Source: JBDTMT01 sp033764095 (lineage in GTDB: Bacteria > Desulfobacterota > Binatia > HRBIN30 > CADEER01). Taken from it: DNA of 22,265 bases. The stretch is taken from contig JANRJF010000403.1 in assembly GCA_033764095.1 (NCBI GenBank), positions 1 to 22,265 of the forward strand, given 5' to 3'. Below are positions 6,748 to 14,058 of the stretch, piece by piece (position 1 is the first letter of the stretch; each line of letters starts with the position of its first letter). The translations under genes and the position numbers were made by a program. The notes beneath the pieces are model-generated. The model saw only the letters and a list, made by a program, of their open reading frames with translations. It had not been told where the DNA came from and ran no database searches.

Positions 6748-8334
6748 ATGGGACGCAAGATCCTCTTCATCACCACCGACCAGCAGCGCCACGACGCGCT
6801 CGGCTGCACCGGCGGGCGGTTCGCCCGCACGCCGGTCGCCGACGCCTGGGCGCGCGATGGGCTCAACTACCGGCGCGCGTACAACCAGAACACGGTCTGC
6901 ATGCCGGCGCGTTCGACCATGTTGACCGGCCAGTACGTGCGCACGCACGGCGTCGTCGCCAACGGCGTCGCGCTGCCGGTCGACGCGCCGAGCGTCGCCG
7001 CCTACCTGGCCGAGCGCGCCGGCTACCGCACCGCGCTGTGCGGCAAGGCGCACTTCGAACCGAACATGGACCCGCAGCTCAAGTTCGCCGAGAACGCGCG
7101 CCAGCGCCGCGGCGACTTCGGGCCGTGGCGCGGCTTCGAGCGCGCCGTGCACGCGACCCACATCGCCGCCTTCCTCGGCCGCCCGGTCGGCCACTACGGC
7201 CGCTGGCTCAGGGACAACCATCCCGAGCACCTGGAGAGCTTCGCGCCGCTGCTCGACGCCAACGGCGGCGGCGACACCGGCGCGCCGGAGACCAAGAACA
7301 ATCCGATCCCGCGCGGCTGGTACCACACCGACTGGGTCGCCGACCGCACCATCGAGTTCCTCGACTCGCTCGACGCCGCCGACGACTGGTTCGTGTGGAT
7401 GAGCTTCCCCGATCCGCACCATCCGTGGGATCCGCCCGCCTCCGAGCTGCACCGGGTGCCGTGGCGCGACCTGCCGCTGCCCGACGGGCTGCCGCGCGAC
7501 GACGCGGCGGCGCGCGCCATCCTGGCGCGCAAGCCGGCGCACTGGCTCGCCTACTACGAGGGCCGCTGGCAGAACGCCGAGGGCGGGCCGCCGAACTTCC
7601 GCGTCGGCCAGCTGACGCACGAGCAGATCCGCGAGATCAACGGCAAGGTGCACGTCATGAACGAGCTGATCGACGACGCCTGCGGCCGCGTCTGGCAACG
7701 CATCGTGGCGCGCGGCTGGGCGCCCGACACCGACGTGCTGTTCACCACCGATCACGGCGAGCTGCAGGGCGACTTCGGCTTCATCTACAAGGGCCCGTTC
7801 CACGTCGACGCGTTGATGCGCCTGCCGATGCTCTGGCGCCCGGCGCCGAGCGCCGGCGTGACGCCGGCCGAGATCACCCAGCCGGTCGGCCAGGTCGACC
7901 TGGCGCCGACCTTCTGCGCCATCGCCGGCGTCGACGTGCCGAGCTGGATGGAAGGCGCGCCGCTGCCGACCAGCGAGGACGGCAGCCGCGAACGCGTGCT
8001 GTGCGAGTGGGACAGCCAGTTCCCCAGCCACGGCATGCACCTGCGCACCATCGTGCACCGCGACGGCTGGCTGCTGACCCGCTACGAGGCGAGCACCGAC
8101 GGCCAGCCGACCGGCCTCGAGCGCACCCTCGGCGCCTGGGTGACCACCCCCTGCGGCGTCCACTACGACGGCAGCGAGGGCGAGCTCTACAATCTCAAGG
8201 ACGACCCGCGGCAGTGGAACAACCTGTGGGACGATCCGCAGCACCGCACCATCAAGTCCGACCTGATCGCCGACCTCTACGACCATCTACCCGCCGGCCG
8301 CGCCGAGAAGCTGCTGGTCGATGCGCCGGCGTGA
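6748..8334 (+). CDS. Type I sulfatase (formylglycine-dependent, alkaline phosphatase superfamily)
   Basis: The 528-residue enzyme is a sulfate-ester (or related phosphonate/phosphate ester) hydrolase. It begins K-I-L-F-I-T-T-D-Q-Q-R with metal ligand D11. It carries the activation signature C-M-P-A-R-S-T-M-L-T-G-Q, in which C51 is converted to formylglycine and R55 supports it. Further ligands are D335 and H336 in TTDHGE, followed by K348 in IYKGPFH. The C-terminal GELYNLKDDPRQWNNLW is typical of the family. There is no signal peptide, which points to a cytoplasmic enzyme. GGAGG at 6737-6741 supports the ATG at 6748. No maturase for formylglycine is in the window. Divergence from tetR suggests substrate-responsive control. 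A phosphonate monoester hydrolase is the main alternative. Confidence 0.9.
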   Translation: MGRKILFITTDQQRHDALGCTGGRFARTPVADAWARDGLNYRRAYNQNTVCMPARSTMLTGQYVRTHGVVANGVALPVDAPSVAAYLAERAGYRTALCGKAHFEPNMDPQLKFAENARQRRGDFGPWRGFERAVHATHIAAFLGRPVGHYGRWLRDNHPEHLESFAPLLDANGGGDTGAPETKNNPIPRGWYHTDWVADRTIEFLDSLDAADDWFVWMSFPDPHHPWDPPASELHRVPWRDLPLPDGLPRDDAAARAILARKPAHWLAYYEGRWQNAEGGPPNFRVGQLTHEQIREINGKVHVMNELIDDACGRVWQRIVARGWAPDTDVLFTTDHGELQGDFGFIYKGPFHVDALMRLPMLWRPAPSAGVTPAEITQPVGQVDLAPTFCAIAGVDVPSWMEGAPLPTSEDGSRERVLCEWDSQFPSHGMHLRTIVHRDGWLLTRYEASTDGQPTGLERTLGAWVTTPCGVHYDGSEGELYNLKDDPRQWNNLWDDPQHRTIKSDLIADLYDHLPAGRAEKLLVDAPA

Positions 8335-8336
8335 AG

Positions 8337-8439
8337 CGTGTGGACGTGCTGACGTGTGGACGTGCTGACGTGAAGACCATCAAGGCGGAGGCACGTTTCG
8401 AGCCACCCACGTCAGCACCTCGGCACGTCCACACGTCAG
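8337..8439. repeat. Tandem 16-mer and long hairpin between the sulfatase and MBL genes
   Basis: CGTGTGGACGTGCTGA is repeated exactly at 8337-8352 and 8353-8368, with a partial third copy. Positions 8349-8365 (CTGACGTGTGGACGTGC) are perfectly complementary to 8423-8439 over 17 bp. The stem continues inward with 7 bp (8366-8372 with 8408-8414) across an 8-nt bulge, leaving a loop of about 35 nt. It sits just after the sulfatase stop and ends about 20 nt before the next gene's start. Termination, mRNA-end stabilisation or a mobile REP-like element are possible roles. Confidence 0.8.
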
Positions 8440-8459
8440 CCCGTCCTGAAAGGACCCCC

Positions 8460-9497
8460 ATGCTGAACCTCACCACGCAACGCGTTGCAGTCGGCCTGGT
8501 GCTCGCGCTGTGCACCGCCGCCGGCTGCGACCGCATTCTCGACCGACAGATCGAGCAGGGCGTCAACCGCGCCGACCAGAGCATGCTGACCAAGCCCGAC
8601 CTGCAGGTGGTCCTGTGCGGCACCGGCTCACCGTTGCCGGACAAGGACCGCGCCGGTCCCTGCACGGCGATCGTCGCCGGCGGACAGGTGGTGCTGGTGG
8701 ACGTCGGACCGGGAGCGTGGGAATCGCTCGACCTCTCCGGTGTGCCGACCGGCGCGCTGAGCGCCGTGCTGCTGACGCACTTCCACTCCGATCACATCGG
8801 TGACCTCGGCGAGGCGATCACGCAGAGCTGGATCTCCGGCCGCACGCAGCCGCTCGACATCTACGGCCCCGCCGGGACGACCAAGGTCGTCGATGGCTTC
8901 GACCAGGCCTACAGCTTCGACGCCGACTACCGCACCCTGCACCACGGCGAGGAGTACATGCCGCGCGCCGCCGCGCCGGCGGTGGGGCACGACGTGCCGC
9001 TCGGCGAGGCGCAGGACGCCGACGCGGTGGTGTTCGATCGCAATGGCCTGAAGGTCACCATGTTCCGCGTCCACCACGATCCGGTCACCCCGGCGGTCGG
9101 CTACCGCTTCGATTACAACGGCCGCAGCGTCGTGATCAGCGGTGACACCGGCAAGAGCGTCGGCGTCGCGACGCACGCCAAGGGCGCCGACATCCTCATC
9201 CACGAGGCGCTCAACCGCGAGATGATGGGCCGCATCTCCGAGGTCGCCGGCCGCGTCGGCCAGCCGCGCCTCGGCAAGATGGCGCACGACACGCTCAACT
9301 ACCACACCAGCCCGGTCGAGGCGGCGGAGCTGGCGCGCGATGCCGGCGTGCCGACGCTGGTGCTGACCCACGTCGTCCCCGGCCCGCGCAACGCGATCAT
9401 GCGCTCGATGTTCCTCGACGGCGTCAGCGACGTGTACAGCGGCGAGGTCATCGTCGGCGAGGACGGTCAGCGCTTCTCGCTGCCGCCGAAGAGCTGA
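8460..9497 (+). CDS. Metallo-beta-lactamase-fold lipoprotein (AtsA/RNase Z-like branch)
   Basis: The 345-residue protein has a hydrophobic N-terminal signal ending T-A-A-G-C-D, a plausible though imperfect lipobox with C23. The rest is a two-metal hydrolase domain. Visible elements are the GTGSPLP strand, the ligand motif H-F-H-S-D-H (H107, H109, D111, H112), H205/H206 in RVHHDP, D229 in SGDTG, H248 in LIHEA and H304 in LTHVVP. The layout resembles RNase Z and the type III arylsulfatase AtsA. Export makes tRNA processing unlikely. Its position after a type I sulfatase makes a sulfate-ester hydrolase an attractive guess. The ATG at 8460 follows GAAAGGA. A long hairpin separates it from the sulfatase gene, so co-transcription is uncertain. 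Confidence 0.85.
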   Translation: MLNLTTQRVAVGLVLALCTAAGCDRILDRQIEQGVNRADQSMLTKPDLQVVLCGTGSPLPDKDRAGPCTAIVAGGQVVLVDVGPGAWESLDLSGVPTGALSAVLLTHFHSDHIGDLGEAITQSWISGRTQPLDIYGPAGTTKVVDGFDQAYSFDADYRTLHHGEEYMPRAAAPAVGHDVPLGEAQDADAVVFDRNGLKVTMFRVHHDPVTPAVGYRFDYNGRSVVISGDTGKSVGVATHAKGADILIHEALNREMMGRISEVAGRVGQPRLGKMAHDTLNYHTSPVEAAELARDAGVPTLVLTHVVPGPRNAIMRSMFLDGVSDVYSGEVIVGEDGQRFSLPPKS

Positions 9498-9532
9498 CCG
9501 CGCGCAGAGCTGATCGCGACCGCACGACCGCA

Positions 9533-9662
9533 CACGGCAGCGTCGCTGCGCGACGCTGGGCCGACACGAGGTCGGCCGGCTACCTGGTCGGTGTTCGAGG
9601 ACCGCGCCGCTCGCCCGCAACCCGTGCCCGGGTAGCCGGCCGGGGCGAACGACGCTGCCGTG
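9533..9662. repeat. Nested inverted repeats (cruciform-like) between the MBL and PsiF genes
   Basis: CACGGCAGCGTCG (9533-9545) pairs perfectly with 9650-9662, and GGCCGGCTACC (9574-9584) pairs perfectly with 9631-9641. Local hairpins also exist: CGTCG-5 nt-CGACG at 9541-9555, and GGCCGAC-5 nt-GTCGGCC at 9559-9577. The roughly 130-nt block fills most of the 229-nt gap. It could be a terminator, a structured RNA or a REP-like element. No open frame is supported here. Confidence 0.7.
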
Positions 9663-9726
9663 CATTCACGGTGGCGCGACGGCGCGGCCCTCTGCTAGCC
9701 GGGGCGCAGCGGGAGGCGTGCCAACC

Positions 9727-10017
9727 ATGCACAAGCTGACGACGGCGTTCCTGGGTCTGTGCGCCCTGGGGCTGAGCGCGACCGGCGCGCTGGCCGAGAC
9801 CGGTCAACAGATGAAGATGCAGGTGTGCAACGACGAAGCGAGCGCGCTGCAGCTGTCGGGTGACGAGCGCAAGCACTTCATGTCGGAGTGCCTCTCGAAA
9901 GAGAGCGGCAGCGCCCAGCAGGTGCGCTTGAAGTCCTGTAACGCGCAGGCGCAGGCGAAGGCGCTGAAGGGCGAGGAGCGCAAGACCTTCATGCGCGACT
10001 GCCTGTCGACCAAGTGA
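9727..10017 (+). CDS. PsiF-repeat small exported protein
   Basis: This 96-residue protein has a signal peptide ending A-L-A before E24. The mature part is almost entirely two PsiF repeats, at about residues 30-57 and 67-94. Each has the pattern C-N-x-x-A-x-x-L-x-G-x-E-R-K-x-F-M-x-x-C-L-S, with paired cysteines C34/C55 and C71/C92. E. coli PsiF, the family founder, is phosphate-starvation inducible and of unknown function. The ATG at 9727 is preferred because GGGAGG (9711-9716) lies 10 nt upstream. A GTG at 9718 would sit only 1 nt from that site. The protein is periplasmic by inference. It converges with the dockerin gene, only 13 nt apart. Confidence 0.88.
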   Translation: MHKLTTAFLGLCALGLSATGALAETGQQMKMQVCNDEASALQLSGDERKHFMSECLSKESGSAQQVRLKSCNAQAQAKALKGEERKTFMRDCLSTK

Positions 10018-10030
10018 GCCGCGCCGGCGC

Positions 10031-11566
10031 TCACGACGCGCAGCCGCCGAGCGCGCCGGCCACGGCGACCACGACCTCGCTGATACTCACCGCTCCGTCG
10101 CTGTTCAGATCGAGCCGCGGACAGCGGCTGGTCGGCTGATCGCCGTTGGCGATGCTGATCGCCTGTACCAGCTCGTCGATCGCAGTCGCGCCATCACCGT
10201 TGCAGTCGCCCGGACAGTCGACGACGACGCCGCGCGTCGGCGTCGTGGTCGGCGTGCTCGACGGGCTCGCCGACGCACTGGGCGGCGGCGGCGCCGTCGC
10301 GCTCGGCGCCCGGCTCGGGCTGGGTGACGGCGTCGCACTGGGCGGCGCGGTGCGACTCGCCGTCGCGCTGCCGGTCGGACGCGCGCTACGCGTCGGCGTT
10401 GCCGTGGCACTGCCAGTGGCGGTCGGCGTCGAGGCGCTGGGATCGACGACCAGCACGCCGCCGGCCCCGCCGACGCCGAGCAGCAGCGTGCCGTCGACGT
10501 CGCCGGCGAACAGCCGTTCCAGCGGCAGCGCGTAGCTGCCGGCCGGCGCGTCGTCGCGCAGCAGCGCCTGACAGGTCAGCAGCGGACCGTCGCCGAGTGT
10601 CCGCGGCGGCAGGGTCTGTTCGGAGATCACCAGGCGCAGGCGGCGCAGCTCGGGGCCGGGCGGCGGATCGCCCACTGCCGCCGCGCTGAGCGCGTGATGC
10701 GTCAGGCGCGCGTCGAGCACACAGCCAGCGGCAACCGCGCGCACGTCGACCACCGCATCGGGAAGCAGGACGTCGGCGCTCACCCCGCTGGCGCGCGCCG
10801 AGCGGTCGACCAGCTCGATCGCCAGGCGCATCGACCCGCCCGGCGCCGCCGCACCGGCGTTCAGGCGCAGACCGATCACCGGCGTCGCCGTCGGCGTCTG
10901 CGTCACCGTGCGCGTCGCGGTCGGCACCGGGGTGCGCGGCGTGCGCGTCGGGGTGCGCGTCACCGTCGCGGTACGCGTCAGCGTGGTGGTCGGCGTCTGG
11001 CTCGGCGAGGCGGTCGGCGTGGCGGTGGGAATCGGCGTGTCCGACGGCGTCGCGGTCGGGGTCGGCACCAGCACGGTGATCGCGCCGCTCTCGCCGTGCG
11101 CCGCCAGGGCGCGGCCGACCGGACCGGTGGCGCGCGGCGCGCGCACGCGCAACGGCAGCAGCGCGCCCGGCGGGGTGTTGGGGTCGATGGCGAAGACGCA
11201 GGTGTAGAGCAGCCCGCCGGGGAGTGGATCGGCGCCGACCGGGCGGAAGACCAGCCCGCGTACGCGCGTACACGGCCCGGGCGGCGCCGAGACGCAGGTG
11301 AAGCTGGGCGGTAGCAGCGGCGCCAGCGACGAGTTGGCGGCGCAGTCGAAGGAGCCGTCGGCGCGCGTGTGCAGCGCCGTCGGCGGGTCGAACTCGATGT
11401 CGTTGCCGCCGCCGACCACCGTCTGGTCCTTCGGGTCGAGCCGCACGCCAATCGCCACCAGGCCGCCGGGCGTGCCGCTGGCGCTGCCGATCTGCACCTC
11501 GACCGGGTCGGCGCGCGCCACGCCGGCGGCGAGCAGCAGCACGAGCGGCAGCGCGTGGCGAAGCAT
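10031..11566 (-). CDS. Secreted protein with cohesin-like domains, Thr/Pro linkers and a C-terminal dockerin
   Basis: The 511-residue protein starts with a signal peptide (MLRHALPLVLLLAAGVARA). Residues about 21-166 look like a cohesin-type beta domain (VEVQIGSASGTPGGLVAIGVRL, GGNDIEFDP). A threonine/proline linker follows (167-229), then a second cohesin-like domain (about 231-377, APGGSMRLAIEL), and a Ser/Thr/Pro/Ala linker (378-446). The C-terminal dockerin-like module has two canonical 12-residue calcium loops: D454 to E465 (D-C-N-G-D-G) and D486 to E497 (D-L-N-S-D-G). Cohesins and dockerins normally bind each other, so self-association or binding to similar proteins is possible. No enzyme domain is visible. 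The ATG at 11566 places the signal peptide correctly, and the frame upstream of it has no domain. Confidence 0.85.
   Translation of the reverse strand: MLRHALPLVLLLAAGVARADPVEVQIGSASGTPGGLVAIGVRLDPKDQTVVGGGNDIEFDPPTALHTRADGSFDCAANSSLAPLLPPSFTCVSAPPGPCTRVRGLVFRPVGADPLPGGLLYTCVFAIDPNTPPGALLPLRVRAPRATGPVGRALAAHGESGAITVLVPTPTATPSDTPIPTATPTASPSQTPTTTLTRTATVTRTPTRTPRTPVPTATRTVTQTPTATPVIGLRLNAGAAAPGGSMRLAIELVDRSARASGVSADVLLPDAVVDVRAVAAGCVLDARLTHHALSAAAVGDPPPGPELRRLRLVISEQTLPPRTLGDGPLLTCQALLRDDAPAGSYALPLERLFAGDVDGTLLLGVGGAGGVLVVDPSASTPTATGSATATPTRSARPTGSATASRTAPPSATPSPSPSRAPSATAPPPPSASASPSSTPTTTPTRGVVVDCPGDCNGDGATAIDELVQAISIANGDQPTSRCPRLDLNSDGAVSISEVVVAVAGALGGCAS
10229..10435 (-). repeat. Low-complexity Ser/Thr/Pro/Ala linker coding region (second linker)
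   Basis: This stretch encodes residues 378-446 of the dockerin protein, built from short S/T-A/P-T/S units. The DNA consists of degenerate GTCGGCGT-like repeats on the plus strand. Such tracts are prone to length change by recombination or slippage. The first linker (residues 167-229) lies at 10880-11068. Confidence 0.7.
10880..11068 (-). repeat. Low-complexity Thr/Pro linker coding region (first linker)
   Basis: It encodes residues 167-229, a run of T-P-T-A-T-P-like and T-R-T-P-like units separating the two cohesin-like domains. The underlying DNA is an imperfect short-period repeat. A similar linker between the second domain and the dockerin suggests a modular, extended surface protein. 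Confidence 0.7.
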
Positions 11567-11668
11567 GCTCGCGTCTATCGGGGTGGACGGCGCCGTTGCA
11601 ATACGCCCGGGCGCCGCGCCACATGCCTTGCGACAGCACCGCCCCGCCGCTAATCCAATCAGCCGGTC

Positions 11669-12490
11669 ATGTCCTTTCTCTTCGTCGATCGGATCGACGC
11701 GCTCGACGCCGACACGGCACGCGGGCAGTTCGACCTGCGCCAGAGCGACGACCCGCTGCCCGCCTGGTTGGTGATCGAGGCAATCGGCCAACTGGCCGGC
11801 TGGATTGCCATGCGGCGCACCGACTTCCGCAGCCGCCCGGTGGCGGCACTGGTGGCCGACCTGTGGATCGGCGACAACGGCGCCTGCGCGCGCGGCGGTC
11901 TGCTGACGCTGGAGGCGCGCATCGAGCGGCTCGACTCGCGTGCGATCTTGTATTCCGGCCGCGCCCACTGCGGCGAAACGATGGTCGCCGAGCTGCACCG
12001 CAGCGTCGGCCCGCTGCTGCCGCTGGAGCTGTTCGACGACCCCGAGGTGATGCGGCAGCGCTGCGCCGCGCTGTGCGCCGGCGGCGCGCCGCGGCGCGAA
12101 CGCGGGCGGCTGCCGCGCGGCGTCCTGGGAGCGGTCGAGCCGCTGCAGGACGGCGTGCGGCGCGCCGCGTTGAGCGTCCCGACCGACGCGCCGTTCTTCG
12201 CCGACCACTTCCCGCGCCGCGCCGTGTATCCGGCCACGCTGCTCGCCGACGCGCAGGGACAGCTCGCCGCCGGCGTCGCGGCGCAGATGCTCGGCGTCGA
12301 CGCGACCGCGGTCGCGATCGCCGGCCTGCGCGATTTCAAGGTCCGCGCCTTCAGCGAGCCCGGCCAGCATCTGTGGCTGGAGGCGGCGCCGGAGGCGTGC
12401 GACGACGCCATCGCCCGCGTGCGGGTGCGCGCCGAGGCGGAGGGCAAGCGGGTCGCCAGCGGCGTCCTGCTCTTCCGCGCCGCGCCGTGA
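11669..12490 (+). CDS. Double-hotdog protein, FabA/FabZ dehydratase-like
   Basis: The 273-residue protein appears to contain two tandem hotdog folds. The first has the central helix LPAWLVIEAIGQLAGWIAM (about residues 30-48). The second has A-D-H-F-P-R-R-A-V-Y-P-A-T-L-L-A-D-A-Q-G (about 178-197), the counterpart of the FabZ motif H-F-P-G-x-P-x-x-P-G-V. H180 matches the catalytic histidine of beta-hydroxyacyl-ACP dehydratases, but the glycines are changed, and the first domain lacks the HFPG motif. An acyl-ACP/CoA dehydratase or an acyl-binding role is possible. The ATG at 11669 has a weak ribosome binding site. The gene overlaps the heptosyltransferase-like gene by 4 nt (GTGA), so the two are coupled and the lipid acted on may belong to the envelope. 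Confidence 0.8.
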   Translation: MSFLFVDRIDALDADTARGQFDLRQSDDPLPAWLVIEAIGQLAGWIAMRRTDFRSRPVAALVADLWIGDNGACARGGLLTLEARIERLDSRAILYSGRAHCGETMVAELHRSVGPLLPLELFDDPEVMRQRCAALCAGGAPRRERGRLPRGVLGAVEPLQDGVRRAALSVPTDAPFFADHFPRRAVYPATLLADAQGQLAAGVAAQMLGVDATAVAIAGLRDFKVRAFSEPGQHLWLEAAPEACDDAIARVRVRAEAEGKRVASGVLLFRAAP

Positions 12491-13563
12491 CCGAGCCCTC
12501 GGCGGCGCGCCGCAGCGGGGCGCCGCGTCTGCCGGCGGCGGCGCGCGTCCTGGTGCGCGAGGTCAACTGGCTCGGCGACCTGGTGATGACCGTGCCGGCG
12601 CTGCGTGCCGCGCGCCGCGCGCTGCCGCACGCCCATCTGGCGGTGCTGATCCGTCAGGAGCTCGCCGGCTTCTTCGACGGCGCGCGCTGGATCGACGAGG
12701 TCATCCCCTATCGCATCCGCCGCGGCATTCCCGGCGTGCTCGATCGGCGCCGCATCGTCGCGGCGCTGCGCGCGCGCCGCTTCGAGCTGGCCGTACTGCT
12801 GCCGCGCAGCTTCGAGTCGGCGCTGTGGCCGGCGCTGGCGCGTATCCCGCGCCGGGTCGGCTACCGCGACGACGCGCGCGGCGCGCTGCTCACCCATGCG
12901 CCGCGGCGCGGCCCCGACCTGATGCAGCGCCACCAGGTCTTCGACTACCTGACGTTGATGCAGCTCGCCGTCGGCAGCGTCGGCGATCCGGCCGACTGCG
13001 CACTCGACGTCGAGCCGCGCCACCGGACGAGCATCGACGGCTGGCTGGCGGCGCACCGGCGGCGGCGCGGTCCGCTGGTGGCGCTCGCCGCCGCGGCCGC
13101 CTACGGCCCGGCGAAGGAATGGCCGGCGGCGCGCTGGGTCGAGCTCGCCGACCGCCTGGCGGAGCGCCACGGCGCCGAGTGCGTGCTGGTTGGCGCGCCG
13201 AACGAGCGCGCCCGCTGCGAGCAGATCGCCGCCGGCACGCGCCACGGCGCGCTGGTCGCCGCCGGCGAGACCGGCATCGGCGAGGCGCTGGCGCTGTTGG
13301 CGCGCTGTGCCGGCTTCGCCGGCAACGACTCGGGCTCGATGCACGTCGCCGGCGCGCTCGGCATTCCCACCGTCGGCCTCTTCGGCTCCACCAACCCGAC
13401 CCGCACCGCGCCGCTCGGCCCGCGCACGCGCGTCCTCTACCACCAGCTGGAGTGCAGCCCCTGTCTGCAGCGCACCTGCCGTTTCGGGCACTACGACTGT
13501 CTGCGTCGCATCGGCGCCCACGAGGTGGACGACGCGCTGATCGAGCTCGGCGCCTTCGGGTGA
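12487..13563 (+). CDS. Glycosyltransferase family 9, ADP-heptose:LPS heptosyltransferase (WaaF-like)
   Basis: The 358-residue enzyme would add heptose to the lipopolysaccharide inner core at the cytoplasmic face of the inner membrane. It has the N-terminal V-N-W-L-G-D-L-V-M-T-V-P-A-L-R motif (about 26-39), KEWPAARWVELA (about 210-221), and the donor-site region GNDSGSMHVAGALGIPTVGLFGSTNPTRTAPLGP (about 279-312). The cysteine-rich tail C-S-P-C-L-Q-R-T-C-R-F-G-H-Y-D-C-L (C323, C326, C331, C338) is characteristic of WaaF rather than WaaC. The GTG at 12487 overlaps the preceding TGA in GTGA, which settles the start and implies translational coupling. Other LPS core genes are not nearby, so the exact acceptor sugar is unproven. 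Confidence 0.9.
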   Translation: MTEPSAARRSGAPRLPAAARVLVREVNWLGDLVMTVPALRAARRALPHAHLAVLIRQELAGFFDGARWIDEVIPYRIRRGIPGVLDRRRIVAALRARRFELAVLLPRSFESALWPALARIPRRVGYRDDARGALLTHAPRRGPDLMQRHQVFDYLTLMQLAVGSVGDPADCALDVEPRHRTSIDGWLAAHRRRRGPLVALAAAAAYGPAKEWPAARWVELADRLAERHGAECVLVGAPNERARCEQIAAGTRHGALVAAGETGIGEALALLARCAGFAGNDSGSMHVAGALGIPTVGLFGSTNPTRTAPLGPRTRVLYHQLECSPCLQRTCRFGHYDCLRRIGAHEVDDALIELGAFG

Positions 13564-13575
13564 GTCGAAGTGCTT

Positions 13576-13673
13576 TCCACAGATGAACACGGAGGACCAC
13601 CGATGAACACGGGGGCCTCCATCTCGTGATGCGCGCCTCCGTGGTCTCTGTGGCCCTCGGTGTTTTCTGTGGA
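13576..13673. repeat. Bidirectional hairpin between convergent genes
   Basis: TCCACAGA (13576-13583) pairs with TCTGTGGA (13666-13673), AACAC (13586-13590) with GTGTT (13660-13664), and GACCAC (13595-13600) with GTGGTC (13641-13646). The motif GATGAACACGG occurs twice on the left (from 13583 and from 13602). The element fills the gap between the heptosyltransferase stop and the stop of the minus-strand 92-residue gene, where it abuts the latter exactly. A shared terminator is likely. The sequence resembles CACAGATGAACAC-type intergenic repeats seen in several bacterial phyla. Confidence 0.65.
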
Positions 13674-13952
13674 TCAGCCGAGCAGCGCGGCGCGGGCGGC
13701 GTCGGGGTCGATGCCGAAGTGGCGGCAGATGCGAACGAAGGCGAGCGGCCACTCGTCGTCGTCGCTCTGCATCCAGCGGCGCGCGTCCTGGCGCGCCACG
13801 GCGCCGTGCGGCAGCGCCAGATCGGCGCGGGCCTGCTCGAACACCGCCAGCATCAGGCGTTCAGCCGGCCGTGCCGTGCGCCCGGGAACCAGTGGCTCGA
13901 GCGCCGACGTGATCAGATCGGGGGCGGCAAAAGCGAGGTTTGATCCCAGCAT
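13674..13952 (-). CDS. Conserved-looking 92-residue hypothetical protein
   Basis: The protein has a central helix R-P-A-E-R-L-M-L-A-V-F-E-Q-A-R-A-D-L and a C-terminal segment RRWMQSDDDEWPLAFVRICRHFGIDPDAARAALL. This combination (an aromatic/acidic stretch W-M-x-S-D-D-D-E-W-P, then a helix-turn-helix-like I-C-x-x-F-G-I-D-P) resembles small hypothetical proteins I recall from deltaproteobacterial-type genomes. Their function is unknown, and a DNA- or protein-binding role is only suggested by the shape. The ATG at 13952 gives a compact protein with no signal peptide and no transmembrane segment. No good ribosome binding site is seen, and frame extensions upstream look non-coding. Confidence 0.7.
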   Translation of the reverse strand: MLGSNLAFAAPDLITSALEPLVPGRTARPAERLMLAVFEQARADLALPHGAVARQDARRWMQSDDDEWPLAFVRICRHFGIDPDAARAALLG

Positions 13953-14058
13953 CGACGCCGAGTGTAGCCGCGTCAGGTGACAGGCAGGTGGCGCGGCGGT
14001 GAAGATCGCATGACATGCCGCGTCATCGGCGCGTCGCCGCCGACGCCGCGATGCCGCC

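Noticed and set aside
6085..8286. A 733-codon minus-strand frame suggesting a long fusion protein ending in a TetR domain
   Set aside because: Only the last 202 residues show protein-like sequence and domain structure. The rest is antisense to the sulfatase gene.
8337..8439. Possible CRISPR-like array
   Set aside because: There are only two adjoining 16-mers with no spacers and no cas genes. It is a tandem duplication within a hairpin.
10880..11068. Minisatellite-like GTCGGCGT repeats as a separate DNA element
   Set aside because: They are explained by the Thr/Pro linker codons of the dockerin protein, so no independent element is needed.
11567..12370. Upstream extension of the dockerin protein on the minus strand
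   Set aside because: The ATG at 11566 starts a clear signal peptide. The extension is antisense to the double-hotdog gene and has no features.
13953..14058. Possible small gene or terminator between the 92-residue gene and the HupE/UreJ gene
   Set aside because: Only a weak ATGAC/GTCAT inverted repeat near 14008-14026 and no coding signal were seen.
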